DNA from: Magnetospirillum molischianum DSM 120
GTDB lineage: Bacteria > Pseudomonadota > Alphaproteobacteria > Rhodospirillales > Magnetospirillaceae
DNA: 62,024 nucleotides
NCBI RefSeq assembly: GCF_000294655.1
Contig: NZ_CAHP01000032.1
Coordinates: forward strand, 1 to 62,024
Direction: 5' to 3'
Made by a program: the position numbers and the translations under genes
The notes under the pieces: model-generated
What the model saw: the letters and a program-made list of their open reading frames with translations, nothing else
What the model was told of the DNA's origin: nothing
Databases searched by the model: none
Shown here: piece after piece, positions 33,897 through 43,488 of the stretch
Numbering within the stretch: the stretch's first letter is position 1
Layout: each line of letters opens with the position of its first letter

Positions 33897-35240
33897 TTAT
33901 CCCTTCTTACCGCGCTGCTGATCCCGGAAATTATCGGCCCAGCCGGGCATATCCGCCTGTAATCCACGTGCCACGGCAAGAGCCCCCGGAGCGACCTCTC
34001 GCGTGATAACCGAACCCGCCCCGACAATCGCGCCGTCACCGATTTTGACCGGCGCAACCAGAGCGCTGTTCGAACCGATGAAGGCTCCGGCACCGATATC
34101 GGTGAAGGACTTCGAAAAGCCATCGTAATTGCAGGTAATCGTTCCCGCGCCAACATTGGCTCCGGCACCGATACGGGCATCGCCGATATAAGTCAGGTGG
34201 TTGACTTTGGCCCCGGCCTCGACGGTTGCGGCCTTGATCTCGACGAAATTGCCGATATGAGCCGACACTCCGATCTGAGCGCCGGGACGCAGGCGGGCAT
34301 ACGGGCCAAGCGTGGCACCATCGGCAACCGTACAGCCCTCGAAGTGACAGAAACCGCGGATTTCGACCCGATTGCCGATTGTCACGCCAGGCCCGAACAC
34401 GACGTGCGGCCAGATAACGACGTCCTGGCCGATCTTGGTGTCCCAACTGAACCACACCGACTCAGGGTTGATCAGAGTCGCCCCCCCCTCCATCGCCGCG
34501 TCGCGCAGTTTGCGCTGAATTACCGCTTCGGCAACGGCCTGCTCGCTTCGGGAATTAACGCCGAGCAGTTCGATCTGCTCGCCCTCAACGAAGCAGCAAC
34601 AACAGCCATCGGCACGAGCCAACGCCACCGCGTCGGTCAGGTAATATTCGCCCTTGCTGTTGGTCGTGGGGTCGATCCGATCGATCAAACTCCACATCCG
34701 CCGCCCGTCCAGCGCCATGACGCCGGAATTGCACAACGGATTTTCACGCTGCTCGCGGGTGGCGTCGCGATATTCAACGATCGCCTTCAGCCCTTCGGCA
34801 CCGACCACCAGCCGACCATACTGGCTGGCCTTATCGGGCTTGAAGCCCAGCACCACCACGGCCGGGTCGCGGGGACCGCGCCGTTCGGCCAGCAACCGCT
34901 GGAGCGTCTCGGCGGTGATCAGCGGGGTATCGCCATAAAGGACGATGACATCGCCGTCGAACTCGCCTAGCGCAGCGCGGGCCTGGGCCACGGCATGACC
35001 GGTACCCAAACGCTGGGTCTGGACCACAGTGGGAACCGGGGCGACAGCGGCGCCGACCGAGTCCATGTCTGGACCGACGACGACCACAACGCGGTCGGGG
35101 GAAAGAGAATGCACCGTGTCCATCAGGTGACGGATCATCGGCCGACCGGCCAGAGGATGCATCACCTTGGGCAAAGTGGATTTCATACGGGTGCCCATGC
35201 CGGCGGCAAGGACGATGACAGCAAGCGCGCGGGAAGCCAT
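33897..35240 (-). CDS. glmU: Bifunctional UDP-GlcNAc pyrophosphorylase / GlcN-1-P acetyltransferase
   Basis: This 447-aa enzyme makes UDP-N-acetylglucosamine in the cytoplasm. The uridyltransferase half has VIVLAAGMGTRMKSTLPKVM and VLYGDTPLI. The left-handed beta-helix acetyltransferase half has hexapeptide repeats, the catalytic His region in KVNHLTYIGDARIGAGANVG and the CNYDGFSK motif. The start MASRALAVIVLAAG is preferred over an upstream ATG that adds 17 unrelated residues. It is the first gene of the operon with glmS and is divergent from the phosphatase gene. Confidence 0.97.
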   Translation of the reverse strand: MASRALAVIVLAAGMGTRMKSTLPKVMHPLAGRPMIRHLMDTVHSLSPDRVVVVVGPDMDSVGAAVAPVPTVVQTQRLGTGHAVAQARAALGEFDGDVIVLYGDTPLITAETLQRLLAERRGPRDPAVVVLGFKPDKASQYGRLVVGAEGLKAIVEYRDATREQRENPLCNSGVMALDGRRMWSLIDRIDPTTNSKGEYYLTDAVALARADGCCCCFVEGEQIELLGVNSRSEQAVAEAVIQRKLRDAAMEGGATLINPESVWFSWDTKIGQDVVIWPHVVFGPGVTIGNRVEIRGFCHFEGCTVADGATLGPYARLRPGAQIGVSAHIGNFVEIKAATVEAGAKVNHLTYIGDARIGAGANVGAGTITCNYDGFSKSFTDIGAGAFIGSNSALVAPVKIGDGAIVGAGSVITREVAPGALAVARGLQADMPGWADNFRDQQRGKKG

Positions 35241-35334
35241 AATAGCGGCGTGAACCCAATCTGTTGCGGCAGTCGCGGCAACGTGCCACAACGGTCGCCA
35301 ACGGCCAAGTCAATCTTTGTTACGGTAGGTTTCG

Positions 35335-36288
35335 ATGTCGCTCACCCCCTCGTCACCTCGTGCCGTTCTGTTCGATCTCGATGGCACGCTGATCGATTCC
35401 CTGCCGGATCTGGTGGCGGCAGTCAACCGGATGCTGGCGGAGTGGGACCGCCCCGCCCTGTCCGCCGAAGCGGTGAAGGCGTTGGTCGGCGGCGGAGCCG
35501 CAATTCTGGTCGAGCGGGCGTTCATGACGACGGGAGGCCCGGTGACGGTGGAGGTCGGGGAATTACTGCGACGGTTCATGGCCGATTACGAGCCGCGCTC
35601 GGCAGAATCGACCCGCCCCTGGCCTGCGGTGATCGAGACCCTGACCCGACTGAAAGAGGCCGGTCTGCTTCTGGCGGTCTGTACCAATAAACCCAGCGGC
35701 GCGACCGCCGTGGTTCTGTCCAAGCTGGGACTTGCCCCGTTCTTCGATGTCGTGGTCGGGGCCGACGACACGCCGGTGCTGAAGCCCGACCCCACCCATA
35801 TCCACGTAATTCTCGACCGCTTGGGCGTTACTGCGGCTCAGGCAGTGATGGTGGGCGATTCCTTCAACGACATCGCTGCGGCACGGGCGGCAGGCGTGCC
35901 GACCGTGGCCGTCTCGTTCGGATATGCCCACGGCCCGGTCGCCGAACTGGGAGCGGATCGGATCATCGACGATTACCGGGAGTTGCCATCCGTATTGGGT
36001 CTCGATCTGCCACCGCCGGAACTGGTGGGAATGGTGTCGTCCTTCGCTCGCGAAATGGCCGCCGACCGCACACGGCTGCGCGAATTACTCCACGATTCCA
36101 ACCGGGCCGCTTTGCTCGATCATGTCCATGCCATGCGCGGTAAATGCTCAATGTTCGGCGAATCATCCCTGGCAGACCGACTCGGCCAGTTGGAGCAAGA
36201 TGTCTTGGAGGCCACCACGAACGAGTTGGACCAACTGGTAGCCCCGATCTTCGAACGACTCGAGTGGCTGGTGCCCGAAACGCCATAA
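35335..36288 (+). CDS. Phosphoglycolate phosphatase-like HAD protein with C-terminal HPt-like domain
   Basis: Residues 1-225 are a Gph-type HAD phosphatase. The nucleophile and acid/base are D14 and D16 in [10 protein letters not shown], then CTNKPSG, K150 in LKPDP and [18 protein letters not shown]. Residues 228-315 are extra for this family and look like a histidine phosphotransfer domain: a helix [21 protein letters not shown]265 in [19 protein letters not shown], then LEQDV and a terminal helix. Gph normally ends near residue 225. The next two genes encode receivers, which fits a phosphorelay role for the tail. The ATG follows the glmU divergent promoter gap of 94 bases. The HPt assignment rests on pattern only. 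Confidence 0.8.
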   Translation: MSLTPSSPRAVLFDLDGTLIDSLPDLVAAVNRMLAEWDRPALSAEAVKALVGGGAAILVERAFMTTGGPVTVEVGELLRRFMADYEPRSAESTRPWPAVIETLTRLKEAGLLLAVCTNKPSGATAVVLSKLGLAPFFDVVVGADDTPVLKPDPTHIHVILDRLGVTAAQAVMVGDSFNDIAAARAAGVPTVAVSFGYAHGPVAELGADRIIDDYRELPSVLGLDLPPPELVGMVSSFAREMAADRTRLRELLHDSNRAALLDHVHAMRGKCSMFGESSLADRLGQLEQDVLEATTNELDQLVAPIFERLEWLVPETP

Positions 36289-36445
36289 CGCTACAATAGA
36301 TTTCGTCCACAGTCTTTCTACCCCATTCCCTGTTCATCGGATGGAGGAACGCTGGGCATCGTCGGCGCTGGCAAGCAGGTTTCCAACAGAGCCAAGCCTC
36401 TATTATACTCCAAAAGGATATTCCTATCCGAAAGGGGAGATACCA

Positions 36446-36892
36446 TTGAGCCAACGGAACGCACCTGAAACCTTTGACATCCTTCTGGTCGAGGACAATC
36501 CCGGCGATGCCCGTCTGGCTCAGGAGGCCCTGAAGGAAGGGCGGATGACCAGTCGTCTGAAGGTCGTGGTCGACGGTGTCGAAGCGATGGCCTATCTGCG
36601 ACGCGAGGGTATTTATGCCGATTCGCCCCGCCCCGATCTGGTCCTTCTCGATCTCAACCTGCCCCGCAAGGATGGGCGTCAGGTTCTGGCCGAAATGAAG
36701 GAAGACCCCGAACTGCGCCGCATTCCGGTTGTCGTCCTGACGACCTCGCAGGCGGGTCAGGACATTCTGCGCAGCTACGATCTGCACGCCAATTGCTACA
36801 TCACCAAGCCGGTTGACCTCGATCGCTTCATTTCGGTGGTACGCTCGATCGAGGAATATTGGTGCTCGGTGGTAACGCTGCCGCCTCGCTGA
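36446..36892 (+). CDS. Rcp1-type response regulator
   Basis: This single-domain receiver of 148 aa starts at a TTG behind GGGGAG. It has [20 protein letters not shown], phosphoacceptor in [28 protein letters not shown] and Lys in [12 protein letters not shown]. The long loop after beta3 ([13 protein letters not shown]) is typical of receivers paired with phytochrome-type and other hybrid kinases. Its end lies 17 bases before the next coding start. It may take phosphate from the HPt-like tail upstream or pass it on to the next protein. Confidence 0.9.
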   Translation: MSQRNAPETFDILLVEDNPGDARLAQEALKEGRMTSRLKVVVDGVEAMAYLRREGIYADSPRPDLVLLDLNLPRKDGRQVLAEMKEDPELRRIPVVVLTTSQAGQDILRSYDLHANCYITKPVDLDRFISVVRSIEEYWCSVVTLPPR

Positions 36893-36909
36893 ATAAAAGC
36901 CACGCCACC

Positions 36910-39393
36910 ATGGCTCCGCCGTCTCCCTCTCCGGTTCTGTCGGTCCTGGTCGTCGAGGACAACCCCGGCGACGCCCGCTTGGTAAAAGCCTATCTGGAAG
37001 AGGATCAGGCCCGTCCCTTCGCTGTCACTTGCGTCAGCTACCTGTCCAAAGCGCTTGAATTTCTCAAAACGCACCCGGTTGACGTGGTGTTGCTCGACCT
37101 GTCCTTGCCGGATTCTTTTGGCCTGGACGGTCTAGCTCAATTGCGTCAGGCCGCCCCGACGCTCCCCGTCGTCGTCCTGACTGGCACCGTCGATGAAAGA
37201 CTGGCGCTGGAGGCTTTGCGTCAGGGCGCACAGGATTATCTGGTCAAGGGCCAGGGCGAAGGGGATTTGGTGCGCCGGGCGATCCGCTATGCCATCGGAC
37301 GGTCGCGAGCCGACGCCGCCCTGCGCGAAAGCGAGGCGCGGTTTCGCGCCTTGTTCGACAATGCTGGGGCAGGCGTGATCCTGACCGACGCCGAGGGGCG
37401 TTATCTGCATTGCAACCCCGCCTTCTGCGCGATGGTTGGCTATAGCGAATCCGAACTACACCTCATGACCTTCCGCGACATCTCGCACCCCGATGATCGC
37501 GACAGTGTCAACCATCTATACCGGCAGGTCATCAGCGGCGAGATCGAAAGCTGCGACATCACCAAGCGCTATCTCAACCGTGACGGAACGGTACGTTGGG
37601 GCCGCCTTACCGTGACCCCGATCCGCGACACCGAAGCAGGTCAGTTGCGGCATGCCGTCGCCGTGGTCGAGGATGTAACCGAGACCAAGCGGCTTGAGGA
37701 TCACATGCGTCTTGCCGCGACGGTGTTCGAGAATACCGGCGAAGGACTCTTCGTTACCGACGAGCGGCGGCGGATCATCCACGTCAACCCCGCCTTTACC
37801 GTGCTGACCGGCTATGCCCCCGAGGACGTTCTGGGCAAAACACCGCGCATTCTCGCCTCGGGTCGCCATCCTCCCGAGTTCTACGACCGGATGAACGAGA
37901 GTCTGGTCAAAACCGGGCGCTGGCAGGGCGAGGTGTGGAATCGGCGCAAAACAGGTGAGATGTTCGCCGAATGGCTGAATATCGCCGAGGTTCGCGACGA
38001 ACACGACCGATTAACCCATTACGTCGCGGTATTCTCCGATATCACCTCGCGCAAGGAAGATGAGGAACGCCTCAGTTACCAGGCCAACCACGATCCACTG
38101 ACCCGACTGCCCAACCGCACCCTGTTCCAGGAACGGCTGTCGCGCGCCCTGACCCGCGCCCATCGCAATCACTCGATCGTAACCCTGCTGTTCATCGACC
38201 TTGACCACTTCAAACAGGTCAACGACACATTGGGACACCTTGCTGGCGATTGCCTGCTGCAACAGGTGGCCGAACGCTTGTCCTCGTGCGTACGCCAGGG
38301 GGACACCATCGCCCGGCTGGCCGGCGACGAGTTCACCGTAATTCTCGAAGACGTCACCGAGGCTCGCGACAGCGCCATCGTCGCCCAGAAAATCCTGTCA
38401 TTAATGGCGGAACCCTTCGATCTTCAGGGCCACGAAGCGCGAATCAGCTCATCGATCGGCGTTGCCCTTTACCCCAACGATGGCGACGATCCGCAGACAC
38501 TGATCAAGCTGGCTGACGCTGCGATGTATCAGGCCAAAAATCAGGGCCGTAACGCGTGCCGCTTTCACTCCGAATCCGTTTACGCCCAGGCGTTCGAGCG
38601 GCTTGGACTGGAAAATTCGCTGCGTCTCGCTGTTGAACGTAACGAATTCGAGCTTTATTACCAGCCGGTGTTCGCTGCCGATACCGGTCGGGTGATGGCG
38701 GTCGAGGCCCTGTTGCGGTGGCATCACCCCGAAATCGGCCTGATGACACCGGACCATTTCCTCCCCCTGGCAGAAGAAACCGGGCTGATCTTTCCGATTG
38801 GCCGTCTCGTACTCGAATCAGCCTGCCGCCAGACCCGATTGTGGCTGGATCAGGGCATCGCCCCTCCGCGAGTGTGCCTTAATCTGTCGGCGCGCCAGTT
38901 CCACGCGTCCACCCTGGCCGACGAAATCGCGGCAGCGCTGGCTGAAAGTAACCTGCCCGCGGCGATGCTGGAATTCGATCTGCCAGAATCCTGCTTGACC
39001 GAGAAGGGACCGAAAACCGACAGCCTGTTCACCAGCCTCAAGACACTGGGAATCGGCATTGCAATCGACGATTTCGGCTCGGGCCATTCCTCGTTCAGCC
39101 TGCTGCGCCAGATGAGAACCGATACATTGAAGATCAGCCAGGATCTGGTCCGCGACCCTGCCGGCAGTTCGGGGAACACCGAGGTAATTCAAGCCATTGT
39201 CGCGGTCGCCCACGGCCTGCATATCCGAGTGGTCGCTCCGGGAATCGAAACCGTCGAACAATTGACCAGCATGATTGGCTATGAGTGCGACTTGCTCCAG
39301 GGCTTTTTGTTCAGCCCTCCCTTGCCGACAGAAGAAATGACCGCCTTTTTGCGGCAAGGAATCCCACCTCCGGCGCTGGCGAACAGAATATGA
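36910..39393 (+). CDS. Receiver-PAS-PAS-GGDEF-EAL c-di-GMP protein
   Basis: This 827-aa composite signalling protein contains a receiver with phosphoacceptor in VVLLDLSLPDSFG (about 10-125), two PAS domains (about 145-265 and 270-390; NPAFCAMVGYSESEL, NPAFTVLTGYAPEDV), a GGDEF domain whose signature is AGDEF (about 400-560) and an EAL domain (570-820). In the EAL part VEALLRWH, NLSARQF, IDDFGSGHSS and LQGFLFSPPLP are good. The usual ELTES is DLPES, LKIDQ is LKISQ, and AEGVET is APGIET. It may therefore bind rather than hydrolyse c-di-GMP, or hydrolyse weakly. The ATG is weakly supported; a TTG 51 bases earlier inside the previous gene is an alternative. No membrane segment. Confidence 0.9.
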   Translation: MAPPSPSPVLSVLVVEDNPGDARLVKAYLEEDQARPFAVTCVSYLSKALEFLKTHPVDVVLLDLSLPDSFGLDGLAQLRQAAPTLPVVVLTGTVDERLALEALRQGAQDYLVKGQGEGDLVRRAIRYAIGRSRADAALRESEARFRALFDNAGAGVILTDAEGRYLHCNPAFCAMVGYSESELHLMTFRDISHPDDRDSVNHLYRQVISGEIESCDITKRYLNRDGTVRWGRLTVTPIRDTEAGQLRHAVAVVEDVTETKRLEDHMRLAATVFENTGEGLFVTDERRRIIHVNPAFTVLTGYAPEDVLGKTPRILASGRHPPEFYDRMNESLVKTGRWQGEVWNRRKTGEMFAEWLNIAEVRDEHDRLTHYVAVFSDITSRKEDEERLSYQANHDPLTRLPNRTLFQERLSRALTRAHRNHSIVTLLFIDLDHFKQVNDTLGHLAGDCLLQQVAERLSSCVRQGDTIARLAGDEFTVILEDVTEARDSAIVAQKILSLMAEPFDLQGHEARISSSIGVALYPNDGDDPQTLIKLADAAMYQAKNQGRNACRFHSESVYAQAFERLGLENSLRLAVERNEFELYYQPVFAADTGRVMAVEALLRWHHPEIGLMTPDHFLPLAEETGLIFPIGRLVLESACRQTRLWLDQGIAPPRVCLNLSARQFHASTLADEIAAALAESNLPAAMLEFDLPESCLTEKGPKTDSLFTSLKTLGIGIAIDDFGSGHSSFSLLRQMRTDTLKISQDLVRDPAGSSGNTEVIQAIVAVAHGLHIRVVAPGIETVEQLTSMIGYECDLLQGFLFSPPLPTEEMTAFLRQGIPPPALANRI

Positions 39394-39516
39394 TCGCCAG
39401 CGCCGATTTAACCATTGCATCACCTCGGAGAATTGGGTAGAAGGTCGGCCTCCGCAGCGGAGCCGAAGGGGAAGCCCCCAGACAGCCACCGAAGCGGCCC
39501 GCAGGAAATGGTTTTA

Positions 39517-39591
39517 GGGCGCGTAGCTCAGCGGGAGAGCATTCGCTTCACACGCGAAGGGTCACAGGTTCAATCCCTGTCGCGCCCACCA
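39517..39591 (+). tRNA. tRNA-Val (anticodon CAC)
   Basis: The cloverleaf is complete. The acceptor stem GGGCGCG pairs with CGCGCCC, the D arm is GCTC-AGCGGGA-GAGC, the anticodon arm is TTCGC-TTCACAC-GCGAA with anticodon CAC, the T arm contains GGTTCAATCC, and discriminator A plus encoded CCA end the gene. It decodes GUG. A GC-rich hairpin (CTCCGC/GCGGAG) about 65 bases upstream may end the preceding transcript. Confidence 0.96.
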
Positions 39592-39730
39592 TTCCCCTCA
39601 GATGCCGTTGCGATGCATCCTATCGTGCATCACGTTTGGCGCACGATACTCTAAAAACATCGCCCCATTCTTTTGACGATGAAATCGGGTATAAAGCGGC
39701 AGGCTCCCCCCTGCCCCGGACATCCACGTC

Positions 39731-40645
39731 ATGATCGTCAGAGACCGACCCGCTGCCTGGCGTCTGTTCTTCGCCGTGCGCGGCTCCATCCTTCACCGTA
39801 TCAAATGGGAAGTAACGACCACCGTCTGTATCGCCATCGGCGTCACGATCCTGCATGGACGGGTGTTCGACACCAAGATTACCCTGACACCGATCCCCTT
39901 CAGCCTGATTGGTCTGGCTCTGGCGATCTTTCTCGGCTTTCGCAACAGCGCGACCTATGACCGATGGTGGGAAGGGCGCAAGCAATGGGGCGATCTGGTG
40001 ATCCACGCCCGCTCGCTGGCCCGACTGTCCCTGAACCATATCAGCCCGAATGGCGACGATCTTCCGGCGATTCAGGTGCGCCGGATCATCGCATTCACGC
40101 ACGCCTTGCGCCACGCCCTGCGCGGCAGCGAAGATTGTGACAGCGCCGCCTTCCTGCCCGAAAACGAACGCCGGGACGTGCTGAACTCGGTCAATCCTCC
40201 CAACCGGATTTTACGCGCCTTCAGTGCCGATCTGGCCGCCGCCACCGCCCAGGGACGGGTGACTCCGATGATGGCGGTCAGTATCGAGGAAAATGTCACC
40301 GCCCTGGCCGGAGTCCAAGCAGGGTGCGAACGAATCAGCGGCACACCGCTACCATTCTCCTACACCCTGCTGCTGCATCGCACGGCGCATATGTATTGCC
40401 TTATGCTGCCGTTCGGTCTGGTCGATACGATCGGCTTTGCCACCCCGGTGGTGGTCGGGCTAATCTCGTATACTTTTTTTGGCCTAGACACGATCGCTGA
40501 CGAGATCGAAGACCCGTTCGGAATGCTGCCCAACAATCTACCGCTCGACGCGATCAGTCGCCGGATCGAGATCGATCTGCGCGACGCCTTGGGCGAGACC
40601 GACCTGCCGGAGATGCTTCAGCCGGTCGAGTCTTGCCTGATGTAG
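39731..40645 (+). CDS. Bestrophin-family membrane protein
   Basis: This 304-aa inner-membrane protein of the bestrophin/UPF0187 (YneE) family is thought to form anion or cation channels. It shows the family pattern: two N-terminal membrane helices (TTTVCIAIGVTIL; PFSLIGLALAIFLGFRNSAT), the signature YDRWWEGRKQWGDLV, then a pair near residues 215-255 (YCLMLPFGLVDTIGF, VVVGLISYTFFGLD) and DEIEDPFGMLPNNLPLD. Length is normal. It is a single gene after the tRNA, convergent with dadA. Confidence 0.9.
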   Translation: MIVRDRPAAWRLFFAVRGSILHRIKWEVTTTVCIAIGVTILHGRVFDTKITLTPIPFSLIGLALAIFLGFRNSATYDRWWEGRKQWGDLVIHARSLARLSLNHISPNGDDLPAIQVRRIIAFTHALRHALRGSEDCDSAAFLPENERRDVLNSVNPPNRILRAFSADLAAATAQGRVTPMMAVSIEENVTALAGVQAGCERISGTPLPFSYTLLLHRTAHMYCLMLPFGLVDTIGFATPVVVGLISYTFFGLDTIADEIEDPFGMLPNNLPLDAISRRIEIDLRDALGETDLPEMLQPVESCLM

Positions 40646-40651
40646 TAGAAA

Positions 40652-41905
40652 TTACAGCCGATCCATCCCCAGCCCGGCGGGATCGATTCCAGGATGACGC
40701 CCGGTGATCAGATCGGCCAGCAGGCGACCCGAACCGCAAGCCATCGTCCAGCCCAGAGTACCGTGGCCGGTATTCAGCCACAAATTACGGAACGGAGTTG
40801 CACCGATCAGAGGCACTCCGTCCGGTGTGGTCGGACGCAACCCTGTCCACGGTTCGGCGCGGCTGTAATCGCCGCCATCGGGGAACATCTCCTGCGCCCG
40901 CGCCTTGATCGCATCTACCCGCGATGGCGTCAGAACCAAGTCGAAGCCGGTCATTTCGGCAGTCCCCGCAACGCGCAGGCGTTCGCCCAAACGGGAATAG
41001 ACGATTTTGTGTTCGTCGTCGGTGATCGAGACGATGGGAGCGCCGAGATGGTTATCGACCGGGACAGTGAGTGAGTAACCCTTGGCCGGAATGATCGGCA
41101 GGTACAGCCCCAACGGCTGAACCAAGGCAGGACTGACGCAGCCGGTCGCCAGGACATAGGCGTCAGCCTGGACGGTCCCGTTCTCCGTGACCAGACCGCC
41201 GATACGGTCGCCGTCGCGCACCAATCCCTGCACCGCGACATTCCAGCGGAACCGCGCCCCGCGCGCCGTCGCCAGATCAGCCAGCGCCTGAGTGAAGCGA
41301 TGGGCATCGCCGCTTTCATCGCCGGGGGTGAAGATACCACCGGCCAGAGCGGGTGCGACTGTGGCAAGGGCCGGTTCGATTCCGACGCACTCGGCCGGAT
41401 TCTTCACCAATCGCTCCAGCCCGTGATCGAGCATCAGTCCGGCTGTGACGCAGGCATGGGAGAATTCGCGGCCATCCCGATAGATATGGAGGATACCGGC
41501 GATTCTCTGGTCATAGGCGATTCCGGTTTCCTCACGGAGATCGCGCAGGCACTGACGCGAAAACATGGCCAGACGGAGGGCGCGCTCAGTATTAATTGCC
41601 GCCCGTCGATGGGTGCAATTCGCCAGGAAACGAAGACCCCAAGCCCATAATTCGGGGTCCCAACGCTGCCAGCGCATCAATAGCGGCGCATCCTCACGCC
41701 CCAGCCAGCGCAAAATCTTGGGGAGCACTGTCGGGCTGGCCCAAGGATCTGTATGGCAGGGAGAAATCTGACCACCATTGGCGAAGCTGGTTTCAAGTCC
41801 GGCAGCCTCACGCCGCTCCAGAACCTCGACCTCGTGCCCCTCTCCGGTCAGATACCAGGCGGTGGTGGTCCCGACCACGCCCGCTCCGATGACGATGATC
41901 TTCAC
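40652..41905 (-). CDS. dadA: D-amino acid dehydrogenase small subunit
   Basis: This 417-aa FAD enzyme oxidises D-amino acids (D-alanine) to keto acids and passes electrons to the respiratory chain. The dinucleotide fold starts KIIVIGAGVVGTTTAWYL. DadA signatures are present: LETSFANGGQISPCHTDPWA, YVLATGCVSPALVQPLGL, IPAKGYSLTVPV, PWTGLRPTTPDGVPLIGAT and LNTGHGTLGWTMACGSG. A GTG is chosen as start because GGAGG stands seven bases before it and homologues begin there. No racemase gene adjoins it. It is divergent from nnr. Confidence 0.93.
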   Translation of the reverse strand: MKIIVIGAGVVGTTTAWYLTGEGHEVEVLERREAAGLETSFANGGQISPCHTDPWASPTVLPKILRWLGREDAPLLMRWQRWDPELWAWGLRFLANCTHRRAAINTERALRLAMFSRQCLRDLREETGIAYDQRIAGILHIYRDGREFSHACVTAGLMLDHGLERLVKNPAECVGIEPALATVAPALAGGIFTPGDESGDAHRFTQALADLATARGARFRWNVAVQGLVRDGDRIGGLVTENGTVQADAYVLATGCVSPALVQPLGLYLPIIPAKGYSLTVPVDNHLGAPIVSITDDEHKIVYSRLGERLRVAGTAEMTGFDLVLTPSRVDAIKARAQEMFPDGGDYSRAEPWTGLRPTTPDGVPLIGATPFRNLWLNTGHGTLGWTMACGSGRLLADLITGRHPGIDPAGLGMDRL

Positions 41906-42001
41906 CAGCAATCCTCCATGACGAAAAGAAGCATCCAATACAGCATGTAGTTCAGCGGCCCGCCCTTGGCAAATGCAGCATAGCCGCGATAGGCTCGATG
42001 C

Positions 42002-43432
42002 ATGGCTCAGGAACTTCTTACCGTCGCCGAAATGGCTCGCGCCGATGCCTTGACCATTGCCTCGGGCTTCGCGGGCGAGCATCTGATGGAAGCCGCCGGT
42101 TGGGCGGTGGCGCGACAGGCCACCCGCATATTACCACGCCGCCGGGTCGCTATTTTATGTGGACCCGGCAACAATGGCGGCGATGGATTTGTCGCGGCGC
42201 GTCTGCTGGCCCGGCGGGGGTGGCCAGTGCGCGTCGCGCTTTTGGGCGAACGCGGACAATTGCGCGGCGATGCCGCCTTGATGGCGGCGCGTTGGACCGG
42301 CCCGGTCGAAACATTGTCGCTCCGCTCCCTCGATGGATGCGGCGGCGTGATCGATGCCCTGTTCGGGGCCGGTCTATCCCGACCGCTTAACGGTATTGCC
42401 CGCGACGTAATCGAGGAGATTGGCCGCCGCCGCCTGCCGACGATCGCGATCGATGTTCCCTCGGGCGTGGACGGTGATAGCGGCGAAATCCTTGGCGCAG
42501 CGGCGGATTGCCTCGCCACCGTCACCTTTTTCCGCAAGAAGCCGGGACACTGCCTACTGCCGGGCCGCCTCAAATGCGGCGTGATCACCGTGGCCGACAT
42601 CGGCATCCCGGATTCCGTGCTGACCGAGATCGCACCGAAGACCGCCGAGGCGATGGCAGTTCCTCCCCCCGCCCCCAAGGTGGACGGGCACAAATACCGG
42701 CGTGGCCACGTCCTGGTCGTCGCGGGAGGTTCGATGACCGGAGCGGCCCGTCTGGCGGCGCTGGCGGCACGGAGAATCGGAGCCGGGCTGGCGACCATCG
42801 CCGCGCCAGCCGAGACGCTGGCCTCGCTACGGGCGACCGAACCGGGCACCTTGATCACTGCGCTGGAACCGTTTGAGCTTCTGCTGTCCGACCCGCGCCG
42901 CAACGCGATCGTGATCGGTCCCGGCGCGGGACGAAGCGCGGAAACGGCGGATCGAACGCTGGCCGTTCTCGCCACGGGACGAGCCGCGGTGCTCGACGCC
43001 GATTCTCTGACCAGCTTTCGCGATGCCCCCAATCGTCTGTTCGCGGCGCTTTCCCCCCTGGCGGTGCTGACGCCGCACGACGGCGAATATACGTCCCTAT
43101 TCGGCAGCATTGAGGGAAGCCGACTGGCCCGCGCCCGGATGGCGGCGGCGCGATCTGGCGCGGTCATGCTGCTGAAAGGACCGGACACGGTGATCGCCCA
43201 CCCCGACGGACGGACGAGAATCGTCACCGACGCGCCCCCCGACCTTGCCACCGCAGGTTCAGGCGATGTCCTTGCCGGAATAATTGGCGGATTACTGGCC
43301 CAGGGATTACCTCCGTTCGAAGCGGCGGCAAGCGGTGCTGCACTGCACGGTCGGGCCGGTCGCCTGGCCGGACGGGGGATGATTGCGGAAGATATGATGG
43401 AATCGTTACGAATACCCTCATTTTTCGCCTGA
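42002..43432 (+). CDS. nnr: Bifunctional NAD(P)HX epimerase/dehydratase
   Basis: This 476-aa metabolite-repair enzyme restores hydrated NAD(P)H. The N-terminal YjeF epimerase half has LCGPGNNGGDGFVAARLLA and AIDVPSGVDGDSG. The C-terminal ADP/ATP-dependent dehydratase half has VIGPGAGRS, LTPHDGEY, LLKGPDTVIAHPDGR and ATAGSGDVLAGIIGGLLAQG. Length matches the fused bacterial form. The opposite strand here carries a long open frame, but this strand holds all motifs. Confidence 0.95.
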   Translation: MAQELLTVAEMARADALTIASGFAGEHLMEAAGWAVARQATRILPRRRVAILCGPGNNGGDGFVAARLLARRGWPVRVALLGERGQLRGDAALMAARWTGPVETLSLRSLDGCGGVIDALFGAGLSRPLNGIARDVIEEIGRRRLPTIAIDVPSGVDGDSGEILGAAADCLATVTFFRKKPGHCLLPGRLKCGVITVADIGIPDSVLTEIAPKTAEAMAVPPPAPKVDGHKYRRGHVLVVAGGSMTGAARLAALAARRIGAGLATIAAPAETLASLRATEPGTLITALEPFELLLSDPRRNAIVIGPGAGRSAETADRTLAVLATGRAAVLDADSLTSFRDAPNRLFAALSPLAVLTPHDGEYTSLFGSIEGSRLARARMAAARSGAVMLLKGPDTVIAHPDGRTRIVTDAPPDLATAGSGDVLAGIIGGLLAQGLPPFEAAASGAALHGRAGRLAGRGMIAEDMMESLRIPSFFA

Positions 43433-43488
43433 TACGCTCCGTTCCTCCGCGTATAGTGCCCGCCATTGTGTGACATCAGGTTGAGACC

